Shown: positions 1 to 8,646, counted from the first letter of the stretch. The stretch: DNA of 64,000 bases from Streptomyces fructofermentans (GCF_014651055.1 NZ_BMWD01000015.1:124001-188000); one strand, 5' to 3'. Notes: a model not told the origin generated them from the sequence alone. A program made the numbers and translations.

Positions 1-75
1 CGAAGGGGGTCCGTAGGAGACCTTCCTGCTCCGAACCCGTCAGCTAACCCGGTAGGCGAGAAGGAAGGAAAGGAC
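1..75 (+). promoter_or_regulatory. c-di-AMP (ydaO/yuaA) riboswitch, 3' part, truncated by the window edge
   Basis: The stretch CCGAACCCGTCAGCTAACCC followed by GGTAGGCG (about 32-59) matches the conserved 3' core of the ydaO/yuaA riboswitch (Rfam consensus close to CCGAAUCCGUCAGCUAACCUCGUAAGCG). The purine-rich tail at 60-75 also provides the ribosome binding site of the next gene. The 5' half lies outside the window. In Streptomyces this class binds c-di-AMP and sits in front of cell-wall hydrolase genes such as rpfA and M23 peptidases, matching the gene that follows 11 bases later. Confidence 0.9.
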
Positions 76-85
76 CAGCCACTTC

Positions 86-859
86 ATGGCGTTCACCCGC
101 GCCACCGGGAAGCACCGTCGTCCCAGCCGCATGAACCGCACCACCAGCAGGACGATGGGCGTCGCCGCACTCGCCACCAGCGGCGTCGTGGGCACCCTGG
201 CCGCTCCGGCGTTCGCCGCCGAGAGCGCGGTCGAGACGACCGGTCTCACCCAGGCCATCACCATCGGCGACTCGGTCGCCGAGCAGATCGACGCACAGGC
301 CGCGGCCCAGCAGCACGCCGCGGACGAGACCGCCGCACGCGAGAGGGCCGAGGCCGCCGCGAAGCAGCGCGCCAAGGAGGCCGCGGCCAAGGCCGAGAAG
401 GAGCGCGAGGCCAAGGTCCGCGCCGCCCGGGAGGCCGAGCGCAAGCGCCTGAACGCGTTCACCTCCCCGATCAGCGGCTCCTATGTCTCCATCGGTTACC
501 AGGCGGGCGGGGCGGTCTGGTCCTCCGGGAGCCACACCGGCATCGACTTCCACGCCGCGAGCGGCACGGCGGTGCACTCCGTCGGCGCGGGCACCGTCGT
601 GGAGGCCGGCTGGGGCGGCGCCTACGGCAACCAGATCGTCGTCAGGATGAACGACGGCACGTACACCCAGTACGGGCACCTGTCGTCGATCGGCGTCTCC
701 GTCGGCCAGACGGTCGCCCCGGGCGCGCAGATCGGCCTCTCCGGTGCCACGGGCAACGTCACCGGAGCGCACCTGCACTTCGAGGCGCGGACTAGCGCGG
801 AGTACGGCTCGGACATCGACCCCATCGGCTACCTCCGTTCGCACGGTGTGAGCCTCTGA
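86..859 (+). CDS. Secreted M23-family peptidoglycan endopeptidase with coiled-coil stalk
   Basis: The 257-residue protein begins with a basic n-region and hydrophobic segment ending near AFA at about residue 45, a likely signal peptide. An Ala/Glu/Lys-rich helical segment (about 70-118) predicts a coiled coil. The C-terminal half is an M23 (LytM/lysostaphin-type) domain, with zinc-binding HTGIDFH near residue 152 and the second motif HLHFE near 230. M23 enzymes cut peptide cross-links in peptidoglycan, so this should act outside the membrane in wall remodelling. Translation most likely starts at the ATG following the AAGGAAGGAAAGGA purine tract; an in-frame ATG at 131 is an alternative. The upstream c-di-AMP riboswitch should couple expression to wall and turgor signalling. 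Which peptide bond is cut is unknown. Confidence 0.9.
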   Translation: MAFTRATGKHRRPSRMNRTTSRTMGVAALATSGVVGTLAAPAFAAESAVETTGLTQAITIGDSVAEQIDAQAAAQQHAADETAARERAEAAAKQRAKEAAAKAEKEREAKVRAAREAERKRLNAFTSPISGSYVSIGYQAGGAVWSSGSHTGIDFHAASGTAVHSVGAGTVVEAGWGGAYGNQIVVRMNDGTYTQYGHLSSIGVSVGQTVAPGAQIGLSGATGNVTGAHLHFEARTSAEYGSDIDPIGYLRSHGVSL

Positions 860-908
860 CGCGTACGGCGTCCCCCCCGGCGGCCCCCCGAGGCCGCGTC
901 GGACGTCC

Positions 909-937
909 AAGGCCCCGGCTCACCGAGCCGGGGCCTT
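909..937 (+). terminator. Rho-independent-type hairpin after the M23 gene
   Basis: A perfect 12-bp stem (AAGGCCCCGGCT pairing with AGCCGGGGCCTT) with a 5-base loop starts 49 bases after the M23 stop. There is no U tract, which is usual for Streptomyces terminators. Confidence 0.8.
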
Positions 938-1264
938 CGCGCGTCCGCGTTCGGACCGGTGTCCGCCCCCCGTCCGCCGCCACCTCCCTTCCTCTCCAGC
1001 CCCCACCCTTCCTCCCCAGCACCCTCCTCTGCCGCCCGCTCTTCCGGCTCCGATCCTCCTCCGTCGGCATAAGTCCCATTCCGTCCGGCGCCGCACTCCC
1101 GCGCGTGCATCCGTACCGGAGGACTGCCTGTTCAGAGGTGGGGTGTGTCCAAAAAATAGCCATGGATTCCAGCCCGGCATCGGAATTTCCCGCCCACTGC
1201 AATAGAGTCACCGAACAGGCGTCAATCGACCGCGTTTCGCGGGGGTTAAGGCGGAGGTCCGGTC
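938..1264. other. Intergenic, promoter region of the GntR gene
   Basis: No convincing gene. A pyrimidine-rich tract (about 980-1060) is followed by a less GC-rich stretch (1145-1215) with a possible -10 element TAGAGT at 1203-1208. AGGCGGAGGT at 1249-1258 is the ribosome binding site for the GntR gene. Short open frames here lack codon bias. Confidence 0.5.
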
Positions 1265-1960
1265 ATGCGTATTCCCGCGCACTCGGTATGCACGGCGATC
1301 CGTGACGACATCGTCTCGGGTGTCTACGAGCGCGGCGGTCGGCTCACCGAGGAACTGCTCGCGCGTCGCTACGGCGTCTCGCGCGTCCCCGTGCGCGAGG
1401 CGCTGCGCACCCTGGAGGCGGAGGGCTTCGTCGTCACCCGCAGGCACGCCGGCGCGTGCGTGGCGGAACCCAGCGAGCAGGAGGCCGGGGATCTGCTGGA
1501 GATGCGGATGCTGCTGGAGCCCCTCGGGGCCGCGCGCGCCGCGCAGCGCCGCACGGAGGCTCATCTGAAGGTCCTGCGGGGCCTGGTCAGGCTGGGGCAG
1601 GAGCGGGCGAGGCGGGGCAACAGCGAGGATCTGCGCTCGCTGGGCGGCTGGTTCCACGAGACGCTCGCCCAGGCCTCCGGCAGCGCCTCGCTGACCTCGA
1701 TGCTCACGCAGTTGCGGCACAAGATCGCCTGGATGTACTCGGTCGAGGCGCCGCTCGACCCGGCCGAGTCCTGGGTCGAGCACGGCGCCATCGTGGACGC
1801 CGTGGCGCGCGGCGACAGCGACCGGGCGCGCAGTGCCACGGCGCTGCACGCCGAGCGGTCGGCGACGGCGCACCGACTGCGCTTTCCCGGCACCGGCGAT
1901 CGCGCGGAGCGTGTGAGGACCTCGCAACATCCTGTAAACACGGCGGGCCTGCGGAATTAA
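1265..1960 (+). CDS. GntR-family transcriptional regulator, FadR/FCD subfamily
   Basis: The 231-residue protein has an N-terminal winged helix-turn-helix (about 1-70) with the family hallmark YGVSRVPVREALRTLEAEG. An all-helical FCD ligand-binding domain (about 75-215) carries the expected E..R...E first-helix pattern (EMRMLLEP) and metal-ligand-type histidines (WFHETL, VEHGAI). FCD regulators bind small carboxylates or similar metabolites. It is not the HutC-type DasR, so it is probably not the regulator of the dre-like site near ptsH. A good Shine-Dalgarno (GGAGG) sits 8-10 bases before the ATG. Its target is unknown; no adjacent catabolic operon points to a substrate. Confidence 0.85.
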   Translation: MRIPAHSVCTAIRDDIVSGVYERGGRLTEELLARRYGVSRVPVREALRTLEAEGFVVTRRHAGACVAEPSEQEAGDLLEMRMLLEPLGAARAAQRRTEAHLKVLRGLVRLGQERARRGNSEDLRSLGGWFHETLAQASGSASLTSMLTQLRHKIAWMYSVEAPLDPAESWVEHGAIVDAVARGDSDRARSATALHAERSATAHRLRFPGTGDRAERVRTSQHPVNTAGLRN

Positions 1961-2372
1961 CAGTGGAGCCGTATACAAAGAGAGATATTCGGCAGGAGCG
2001 CATTTCTGCTGCCTATTTCTCCGCGTGCCCGGAATTTCCGGGCGCGTCATTTCCGTACGCTGTGAAGAGCGGTGGCGGCGACCACGGGGAAATGGCTCGG
2101 AGCCTTCGGGAAACCCGGTTCACCCCGGCTCCCGCGGGGATCTCCGCCACCCGCGGTGAGGAATGCGCCGCGGTGGGCAGCGCGGCGCGGTGAGCAACGC
2201 GGCGGCGGTCCGGGCCGCGCGACGGCCCGCCGCCGGCCGCGGTGGACCGTCCGGGGTCCGTCCCGCTGCCGAGCCCGCGCGCGGAGTCGTGCGCGGACCG
2301 CCGGGAGCCCGTACGCGGACCGCGCGGAGCCCGTTCACGGACAGGGGGCGTGAACGGGCCGGCGACGCGGGG
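1961..2372. other. Gene-free GC-rich spacer
   Basis: Apart from the terminator at its right end, I see no gene, clear promoter or repeat family here. The open frames are compositional shadows. Confidence 0.4.
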
Positions 2373-2429
2373 CGTACGACGGCGGAGGGGCGGCACCCGG
2401 ACCGGGTGCCGCCCCTCCGCCGTCGTACG
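2373..2429 (-). terminator. Very long perfect hairpin downstream of ptsH
   Basis: Two 28-base arms (2373-2400 and 2402-2429, CGTACGACGGCGG at the base) are perfect inverted repeats around a single A. It begins 8 bases past the ptsH stop and should terminate ptsH transcripts; the symmetry would also stop read-through from the GntR side. Confidence 0.85.
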
Positions 2430-2437
2430 GCCGTGAA

Positions 2438-2719
2438 TCAGACGGTCTCGGGGAGCTCGTCGAGACCCTCGGCGACCAGCTTGGCCAGGCGGTCGAGCGC
2501 GGCGTCGGCACCCTCGGCCTCGGAGGCCAGCACGATCTCCTCGCCGCCCTGGGCGCCCAGGCCGAGGACCGCGAGCATCGAGGCGGCGTTGACGGGGTCG
2601 CCGTCGGCCTTGGCGATCGTCACGGGGACGCCGGAGGCCGTGGTGGCCCGGACGAAGATGGAGGCGGGGCGGGCATGGAGGCCCTCGGCCCAGCCGACGT
2701 TGACGCGGCGCTCAGCCAT
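2438..2719 (-). CDS. ptsH: HPr phosphocarrier protein of the PTS
   Basis: The 93-residue protein carries the HPr active-site motif GLHARPAS with phospho-acceptor His15, and NAASML with Ser46 at the regulatory-site position. HPr relays phosphate from enzyme I to sugar-specific EIIA proteins in the cytoplasm. Length and motif spacing are normal. A GAAGGG ribosome binding site precedes the ATG. ptsI and crr are not in the window, which is typical for Streptomyces. A near-perfect DasR (dre) site lies 28-43 bases upstream of the start, and DasR control of ptsH is established in S. coelicolor. Confidence 0.97.
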   Translation of the reverse strand: MAERRVNVGWAEGLHARPASIFVRATTASGVPVTIAKADGDPVNAASMLAVLGLGAQGGEEIVLASEAEGADAALDRLAKLVAEGLDELPETV

Positions 2720-2746
2720 GTGATGCTGCCCTTCAGGTGGCTCAAG

Positions 2747-2762
2747 GTTGTCTAGACCAGTG
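2747..2762. promoter_or_regulatory. DasR-responsive element (dre) upstream of ptsH
   Basis: GGTTGTCTAGACCAGT matches the recalled dre consensus ACTGGTCTAGACCAGT at 13 of 16 positions, including the whole GTCTAGACCAGT half. It sits in the ptsH 5' region on the promoter side. DasR is the GlcNAc/glucosamine-6-phosphate-responsive GntR repressor of PTS and chitin genes in Streptomyces. Identification is by consensus only. Confidence 0.8.
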
Positions 2763-2934
2763 TTTCACACCGCGGGGCGTGCCCCAGGGGTGCGGGGGCC
2801 GTGCCCGGGACCGCCCCGGCCCCCAAGACTGCCTCGGGCCGCTGCCGTACGCGAGCCCTCCGGCGTCCCGCGCGCGGCGGCGGTCGGCGTGCACGGGCCC
2901 GCCGTTGTCGCATCAGAGCCGTACTCTGGGGGCC

Positions 2935-5900
2935 ATGGAGACCGAGCCCGACCGGCACGAGTACCCCGCTCACTGGGAGGCCGACGTCGTGCTGCGCGAC
3001 GGTGGCACCGCACGCGTGCGGCCCATCGAGGCCGACGACGCCGAGCGCCTGGTCAGCTTCTACGAGCAGGTCTCCGACGAGTCGAAGTACTACCGCTTCT
3101 TCGCGCCCTACCCGCGCCTGTCCGCGAAGGACGTCCACCGCTTCACGCACCACGACTTCGTGGACCGGGTGGGCCTCGCGGTCACCGTCGGCGGCGAGTT
3201 CATCGCCACCGTGCGCTTCGACCGCATCGACGCCGACGGCCGGCCCGCCTCCGCCCCGGCCGACGAGGCCGAGGTCGCCTTCCTCGTGCAGGACGCCCAC
3301 CAGGGCCGCGGTGTCGCCTCGGCCCTCCTCGAACACATCGCCGCCGTCGCCCGCGAGCGCGGCATCCGGCGCTTCGCCGCCGAGGTGCTGCCCGCCAACA
3401 ACAAGATGATCAAGGTGTTCACGGACGCCGGGTACCAGCAGAAGCGCAGCTTCGAGGACGGAGTCGTACGCCTGGAGTTCGACCTCGAACCCACCGACCG
3501 GTCGGTGGCGGTGCAGCGCGCCCGCGAGCAGCGCGCCGAGGCGCGGTCGGTGGCCCGGCTCCTCGCCCCCGGCTCGGTCGCCGTCATCGGTGCAGGCCGC
3601 AACCCCGGCGGGGTGGGCCGCAGCATCCTGGACAACCTGCGGGACGCCGGGTTCACCGGCCGCCTGTACGCGGTGAACGGCGCCCTCCAGGAGGAGGAGC
3701 TGGCCGGCGTGACGGCCCACCGCTCCGTGCGCGACATCGCCGAGCCCGTCGACCTGGCCGTCGTCGCCGTCCCCGCGGACCGGGTCCCCGACGTCGTCGA
3801 CGAGTGCGGCGAGCACGGGGTGCAGGGCCTCGTGGTGGTCTCCGCCGGGTACGCCGAGAGCGGCCCCGAGGGCAGGGAGCGCCAGCGCGCCCTGGTGCGC
3901 CGGGCGCGCACGTACGGGATGCGCATCATCGGACCGAACGCGTTCGGCGTCATCAACACCTCCCCGGCCGTGCGGCTCAACGCCTCCCTCGCGCCGGAGA
4001 TGCCGCGCCCCGGGCGGATCGGCCTCTTCGCCCAGTCCGGTGCCATCGGGATCGCGCTGCTCTCCCGGCTGCACCGCCGCGGCGGCGGGGTCACGGGTGT
4101 GACGGGCGTGTCGACGTTCATCTCCTCGGGCAACCGCGCGGACGTGTCCGGAAACGACGTCCTGCAGTACTGGTACGACGACCCGGACACCGACGTCGCG
4201 CTGATGTACCTCGAATCGATCGGGAACCCCCGCAAGTTCACCCGCCTCGCGCGCCGCACGGCGGCGGCGAAGCCACTGGTCGTCGTGCAGGGCGCGCGCC
4301 ACGGCGGGGCCGCCCCGCAGGGGCACGCCGTACGGGCCACGCGGCTGCCGCACGCCACGGTCTCCGAGCTGCTGCGGCAGGCCGGGGTGATCCGGGTCGA
4401 CACGATCACCGAGCTGGTCGACGCGGGTCTGCTGCTGGCACGCCAGCCGCTGCCCGCCGGACCGCGGGTCGCCATCCTCGGCAACTCCGAGTCGCTCGGG
4501 CTGCTGACCTACGACGCGTGCCTCGCCCAGGGGCTGCGCCCGCTGCCGCCGCGCGACCTGACGACCGCCGCCTCGGCCGAGGACTTCAGGGCCGCGCTGT
4601 CGAAGGCGCTGGCCGACGACGGCTGCGACGCCGTCGTGGTCACCGCGATCCCGGCGGTCGGCGAGACCTCGGCGGGAGACGCGGCGCTCGCCGAGGCGCT
4701 CCGGTCTGCCTCCGCGTCGGCCCCCGCCAAGCCGGTCCTCGTCGTCCACGTGGAACTGGGCGGACTGGCCGCCGCACTCTCCGCGGCCACCAGCACCGCA
4801 CCCCCCGCGGGCCGCCCCGCGGCCATGCCCGGCACCGGCACCGGCGCAACCCCGCCCGGCACCGCCTCAGGCGGCACCGGCACCGCCACGACCGGCACCA
4901 CGCGCGACGGCACCGGCACCACCGGAGCCCCCGCGCCCGACGACGACCGGTCCGGCCGCGCCCTAGAGCGCCCCGCCGACCGCGCGGCCGAGGGACGGGC
5001 CGCAGCCGGCAGCCTCACCGCCGCCGCCGACGGACCGGCCGCCGCCGAGGCCGAACCGGTGGCCGACACCCGCCTCATCCCGGCCTACCCAGCCGCCGAG
5101 CGGGCGGTCCGCGCGCTCGCCGAGGCCGTCAGGTACGGCCAGTGGCGGCGCGAGGCCGCCAACCCGGCACGCGTGCCCGAGTACGAGGACATCGACGAGA
5201 GGGGTGCAGTCGAGCAGATCCACCGGCTCCTCGGCCCCGACGACGGCCCGGCCGACACGGCGGGTCCGGCCGTGGGGGAGGGCGGCGGCACCACCCTCGG
5301 CCAGGACGACGCCTGCGCCCTGCTCGCGCGCTACGGCATCGACGTCCGCCGAGCCCGCCCCGCCCCCACCCCCGACGAGGCCGCCGCCGCAGCCGCGAAC
5401 CTCGGCTACCCGGTGGCGCTCAAGACCACCGCCCCGCACCTGCGGCACCGCGCGGACCTTGGCGGCGTACGGCTCGATCTCGCGGACGAGGAGCAACTGC
5501 GCCGGGCGTACGCCGAGTTGACGAACCTCTTCGGGAAGCCGGAGGAGCTCCGCCCGGTCGTGCAGGCGATGGCCCCGCGCGGCGTCGACACCGTCGTGCG
5601 CGCGGTCATCGACCCGGCGGCCGGAGCGGTGCTCTCGTTCGGGCTCGCGGGAGCCGCGTCCGAGCTGCTCGGGGACACCGCGCACCGGCTGGTCCCCGTC
5701 ACCGACCGGGACGCGGCCTCGCTGGTCCGGTCGATCAGGACCGCGCCCCTGCTGTTCGGCTGGCGGGGCTCGGCACCGGCCGACACCGCGGCCCTGGAAG
5801 AGCTGCTGCTGCGTGTGTCCCGGCTCGTCGACGACCACCCGGAGGTCGCCTCGGTGTCCCTGGAGCCCGTCGTGGTCGCCCCGCACGGCCTGAGCGTCCT

Positions 5901-5973
5901 CGGCGCGGCCGTGCGGCTCGCGCCGCCGCCCGCGCGCGACGACCTCGGCCCGCGCACCCTTCCTGTGTACTGA
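2935..5973 (+). CDS. pat: Pat-type protein lysine acetyltransferase: GNAT domain fused to an NDP-forming acyl-CoA-synthetase-like module
   Basis: The 1012-residue protein has an N-terminal GNAT domain (about 25-175; acetyl-CoA loop QGRGVASALL), then a CoA-binding Rossmann domain (about 195-290; VIGAGRNPGGVG), succinyl-CoA-ligase-like domains (about 300-610) and a C-terminal ATP-grasp domain (about 787-1005; YPVALKTTAP). Residues about 620-708 are a low-complexity Gly/Thr/Ala/Pro linker. The GNAT-first order is that of S. lividans PatA; Salmonella Pat has the reverse. Such enzymes acetylate and inactivate acyl-CoA synthetases, linking carbon flux to acetylation. I chose the ATG at 2935 because it starts just before the conserved GNAT region; upstream in-frame codons overlap the ptsH promoter. 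Whether the ligase half is catalytic cannot be judged by eye. Confidence 0.9.
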   Translation: METEPDRHEYPAHWEADVVLRDGGTARVRPIEADDAERLVSFYEQVSDESKYYRFFAPYPRLSAKDVHRFTHHDFVDRVGLAVTVGGEFIATVRFDRIDADGRPASAPADEAEVAFLVQDAHQGRGVASALLEHIAAVARERGIRRFAAEVLPANNKMIKVFTDAGYQQKRSFEDGVVRLEFDLEPTDRSVAVQRAREQRAEARSVARLLAPGSVAVIGAGRNPGGVGRSILDNLRDAGFTGRLYAVNGALQEEELAGVTAHRSVRDIAEPVDLAVVAVPADRVPDVVDECGEHGVQGLVVVSAGYAESGPEGRERQRALVRRARTYGMRIIGPNAFGVINTSPAVRLNASLAPEMPRPGRIGLFAQSGAIGIALLSRLHRRGGGVTGVTGVSTFISSGNRADVSGNDVLQYWYDDPDTDVALMYLESIGNPRKFTRLARRTAAAKPLVVVQGARHGGAAPQGHAVRATRLPHATVSELLRQAGVIRVDTITELVDAGLLLARQPLPAGPRVAILGNSESLGLLTYDACLAQGLRPLPPRDLTTAASAEDFRAALSKALADDGCDAVVVTAIPAVGETSAGDAALAEALRSASASAPAKPVLVVHVELGGLAAALSAATSTAPPAGRPAAMPGTGTGATPPGTASGGTGTATTGTTRDGTGTTGAPAPDDDRSGRALERPADRAAEGRAAAGSLTAAADGPAAAEAEPVADTRLIPAYPAAERAVRALAEAVRYGQWRREAANPARVPEYEDIDERGAVEQIHRLLGPDDGPADTAGPAVGEGGGTTLGQDDACALLARYGIDVRRARPAPTPDEAAAAAANLGYPVALKTTAPHLRHRADLGGVRLDLADEEQLRRAYAELTNLFGKPEELRPVVQAMAPRGVDTVVRAVIDPAAGAVLSFGLAGAASELLGDTAHRLVPVTDRDAASLVRSIRTAPLLFGWRGSAPADTAALEELLLRVSRLVDDHPEVASVSLEPVVVAPHGLSVLGAAVRLAPPPARDDLGPRTLPVY

Positions 5974-6014
5974 GCGGTGCCTCGCAGTCAGTGCGCCCCC
6001 GTAGGATGGACGTC

Positions 6015-6602
6015 ATGGCCAAGACCAGTACGACGACCCAGGGGCTGCGAGCGGCGATCGAGCGCAGCGGCTACTACCCGGCCCTCGTGGCCGAGGCTGT
6101 GGAGGCCGCTGTGGGCGGCGAGCCCATCCGGTCGTATCTGGTCCACCAGGAGACGACGTTCGACGCGAACGAGGTGCGCCGCCATGTGACGGTGCTCGTC
6201 CTCACGGGCAACCGCTTCATCGTGAGTCACACCGACGAGCAGGCGGCGGACAGCACGTCCCCGACGCCGTACGCGACCACCTCCACCGAATCCGTGAAGC
6301 TCGGCCGCATCTCCTCGGTCGTCCTCAGCCGGGTCGTCGCGAACCCGGAGAAGTACGTTCCGGGGACGCTGCCCCGCGAGGTCGTCCTCACGATCGGCTG
6401 GGGCGCGGTCGCCCGCATCGACCTGGAGCCCGCCGCGTGCGGCGACCCCAACTGCGAGGCGGACCACGGCTACACGGGCAATTCGACGGCCGACGACCTG
6501 AGCCTGCGGGTCAGTGAGGCGGGCGACGGGCCGGACGCCGTGCGGCAGACACTCGCCTTCGCCCAGTCCCTCTCCGAGGCGACCGCGGACGTCACGCGCT
6601 GA
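6015..6602 (+). CDS. DUF5998 family protein (unknown function)
   Basis: A 195-residue soluble protein conserved in Streptomyces at this position. It has no signal peptide or membrane segment. It contains a basic and hydrophobic N-terminal region, a strand-rich middle and a possible metal or zinc patch (ACGDPNCEADHGY) near residue 145. The ATG at 6015 is preferred over the one at 6006: TAGGAT at 6002-6007 ends 7 bases before it, the geometry of a leaderless -10 promoter. Its stop overlaps the start of the phosphodiesterase gene (TGATG), so the two are translationally coupled and probably work together. Function not recognised. Confidence 0.8.
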   Translation: MAKTSTTTQGLRAAIERSGYYPALVAEAVEAAVGGEPIRSYLVHQETTFDANEVRRHVTVLVLTGNRFIVSHTDEQAADSTSPTPYATTSTESVKLGRISSVVLSRVVANPEKYVPGTLPREVVLTIGWGAVARIDLEPAACGDPNCEADHGYTGNSTADDLSLRVSEAGDGPDAVRQTLAFAQSLSEATADVTR

Positions 6603-7789
6603 TGGCACAGCCATTCTGGGACCACCCGGAACCGCTCGCCGTCGAGTCGGCCCCCGTGCCCGAATACGGGTCGGGCTCCCTGGCGGACCTGCTGCCCACC
6701 CTGGCCGCGGGCATGGGCGTGCCGGGCATGGCCGCCCCGCTGGCCGAGCTGGGCCCGGCCGACCGGAACTGCGTCTTCCTGATCGACGGCCTCGGCTGGG
6801 AGCAGCTCAAGGCGCACCCGGACGAGGCGCCCTTCATGAGCTCTCTTTTGTCCGGTTCCCGCGGCGGCACCGGCCGGCCCATCACGGCCGGGTACCCCGC
6901 GACCACCGCCACCTCACTGGCCTCGGTCGGCACCGGACTGCCGCCGGGCGCCCACGGCCTGCCCGGCTACACGGCACGCAACCCGGAGACCGGCGAGCTG
7001 ATGAACCAGCTCCGCTGGAACCCGTGGACGGCGCCCCAGGTGTGGCAGCCGTACCCCACGGTGTTCCAGCTCGCCGACGCGGCCGGAGTGCACACCGCCC
7101 AGGTCTCCTCGCCGACCTTCCAGAACACCCCGCTCACCAAGATCGCCCTCAGCGGCGGGACGTTCCACGGCCGGCTCTCCGGCGAGGAGCGCATGGACCT
7201 CGCCGCCGGGCAACTGGCCGCGGGGGACCGCTCCCTGGTCTACACGTACTACGCCGAGGTCGACGGCAAGGGCCACCGCTTCGGCGTCGACTCGGACGCC
7301 TGGCGCGGCCAGCTCATGTACGTGGACCGGCTGGTCCAGCGGCTCGCGGAGCAGCTCCCGCCGCGCGCGGCCCTCTACGTCACCGCCGACCACGGCATGA
7401 TCGACATCCCGTTCGACGAGCAGCACCGCATCGACTTCGACGAGGACTGGGAGCTGCGCGCGGGTGTCGCCCTGCTCGGCGGCGAGGGGCGCGCGCGGCA
7501 CGTCTACGCGGTGCCGGGAGCCCAGTCGGACGTGCTGACCTGCTGGCGCGAGGTGCTCGGCGAGCAGTTCTGGGTGGCCTCCCGGGACGAGGCGATCGCC
7601 GCGGGCTGGTTCGGCCCGCAGGTCGACGACCGGGTGTACGGCCGGATCGGAGACGTGGTCGCGGCCGCCCGCGACGATGTCCTGATCACCGCCTCGGAGC
7701 GCGAGCCGAAGGAGTCGCTGATGGTCGGCAACCACGGTTCGATGACGCCGGCCGAGCAGCACGTCCCGCTCCTCGAAGTGCGGTCCTGA
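6602..7789 (+). CDS. Alkaline-phosphatase-superfamily phosphodiesterase / nucleotide pyrophosphatase
   Basis: The 395-residue protein shows the superfamily metal and nucleophile motifs in order: CVFLIDGLGWEQL (metal Asp), PATTATSLASVGTGLPPGAHG (nucleophile Thr region), YAEVDGKGHRFG (Asp/His) and TADHGMIDIP (Asp-His). This matches type I phosphodiesterase/nucleotide pyrophosphatase proteins that cleave phosphodiesters with two zinc ions. No convincing signal peptide is visible, so a cytoplasmic substrate is likely. The start overlaps the preceding stop (TGATG), indicating coupling with the DUF5998 gene. Substrate unknown. Confidence 0.85.
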   Translation: MAQPFWDHPEPLAVESAPVPEYGSGSLADLLPTLAAGMGVPGMAAPLAELGPADRNCVFLIDGLGWEQLKAHPDEAPFMSSLLSGSRGGTGRPITAGYPATTATSLASVGTGLPPGAHGLPGYTARNPETGELMNQLRWNPWTAPQVWQPYPTVFQLADAAGVHTAQVSSPTFQNTPLTKIALSGGTFHGRLSGEERMDLAAGQLAAGDRSLVYTYYAEVDGKGHRFGVDSDAWRGQLMYVDRLVQRLAEQLPPRAALYVTADHGMIDIPFDEQHRIDFDEDWELRAGVALLGGEGRARHVYAVPGAQSDVLTCWREVLGEQFWVASRDEAIAAGWFGPQVDDRVYGRIGDVVAAARDDVLITASEREPKESLMVGNHGSMTPAEQHVPLLEVRS

Positions 7790-7909
7790 GCCCCTTGTCA
7801 GCCTTGTCCCTCTCGTCCCTGTCGTCCCCCTTGCATCGCTTGCCTTCGTTTCCTTCCTTGCCCCTGTCGTCCCCCCGCGTCACTCACACCGAAAGGTGCT
7901 CACTCCACC

Positions 7910-8566
7910 ATGCCCGAGCTGGTGTTCTTCTCCGGAACCATGGACTGCGGGAAGTCGACGCTGGCTCTGCAGATCGAGCACAACCGTTCGGCGCGCGGCC
8001 TCCAGGGGATCATCTTCACGCGTGACGACCGCGCGGGCGAGGGCAAGCTGTCCTCCCGCCTGGGCCTGGTCACCGACGCGGTGGAGGTCGAGGACGACCA
8101 GGACATGTACGCGTACCTCGTCGACCACCTCTCGCAGGGCGGCCGGGCGGACTACGTGATCGCGGACGAGGCCCAGTTCCTCGCCCCCGAGCAGATCGAC
8201 CAGCTCGCACGGGTCGTCGACGACCTGGGCGTCGACGTCTTCGCCTTCGGCATCACGACGGACTTCCGCTCCAAGCTCTTCCCCGGCTCCCAGCGCCTCG
8301 TCGAACTCGCGGACCGGGTCGAGGTCCTCCAGGTCGAGGCCCTGTGCTGGTGCGGCGCCCGCGCCACGCACAACGCCCGTACCGTGGGCGGGCACATGGT
8401 CGTGGAGGGCGCCCAGGTCGTGGTCGGCGACGTCAACCAGGCGGAGGACATCGGGTACGAGGTGCTGTGCCGGCGCCACCACCGCAAGCAGGTGACCTCG
8501 TCGACCGCCAGGGCCGGTGCGCTCTCGCCCGACGTGCTGCCGGTGGACGCGCTGTCCCGGCGCTGA
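7910..8566 (+). CDS. tdk: Thymidine kinase (type II)
   Basis: The 218-residue enzyme phosphorylates thymidine with ATP for pyrimidine salvage. It has the Walker A motif GTMDCGKS at residues 9-16, the DEAQF motif holding the catalytic Glu near residue 86, and the structural zinc cysteines CWCG near 146 and CRRHH near 185, all as in type II thymidine kinases. Length is normal. It follows an unusually pyrimidine-rich spacer (7795-7880), and the ribosome binding site is weak. It is probably transcribed separately from the phosphodiesterase gene. Confidence 0.95.
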   Translation: MPELVFFSGTMDCGKSTLALQIEHNRSARGLQGIIFTRDDRAGEGKLSSRLGLVTDAVEVEDDQDMYAYLVDHLSQGGRADYVIADEAQFLAPEQIDQLARVVDDLGVDVFAFGITTDFRSKLFPGSQRLVELADRVEVLQVEALCWCGARATHNARTVGGHMVVEGAQVVVGDVNQAEDIGYEVLCRRHHRKQVTSSTARAGALSPDVLPVDALSRR

Positions 8567-8646
8567 GGCACTGGCCCGTTCGGAGTACCGGCCCCGCGCG
8601 CGCGGGACTCGCCGGCCGGCCCGCGGGGTGTCGCTGCGCGGCCGGG

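Noticed and set aside
44..910. Long open frame opposite the M23 peptidase gene, and many similar long frames opposite other genes (for example 2752-4749, 37212-43022, 51931-53949)
   Set aside because: High third-position GC removes stop codons from shadow frames. Their products are Arg/Ala/Gly/Pro-rich without known motifs, and the opposite frames encode recognisable proteins.
1265..1960. DasR
   Set aside because: The GntR protein near ptsH has an FCD domain rather than the UTRA domain of DasR.
8593..8640. Terminator between tdk and the VOC gene
   Set aside because: Only self-complementary GCGCGC-type sequence is seen; no well-defined stem with a proper loop could be drawn.
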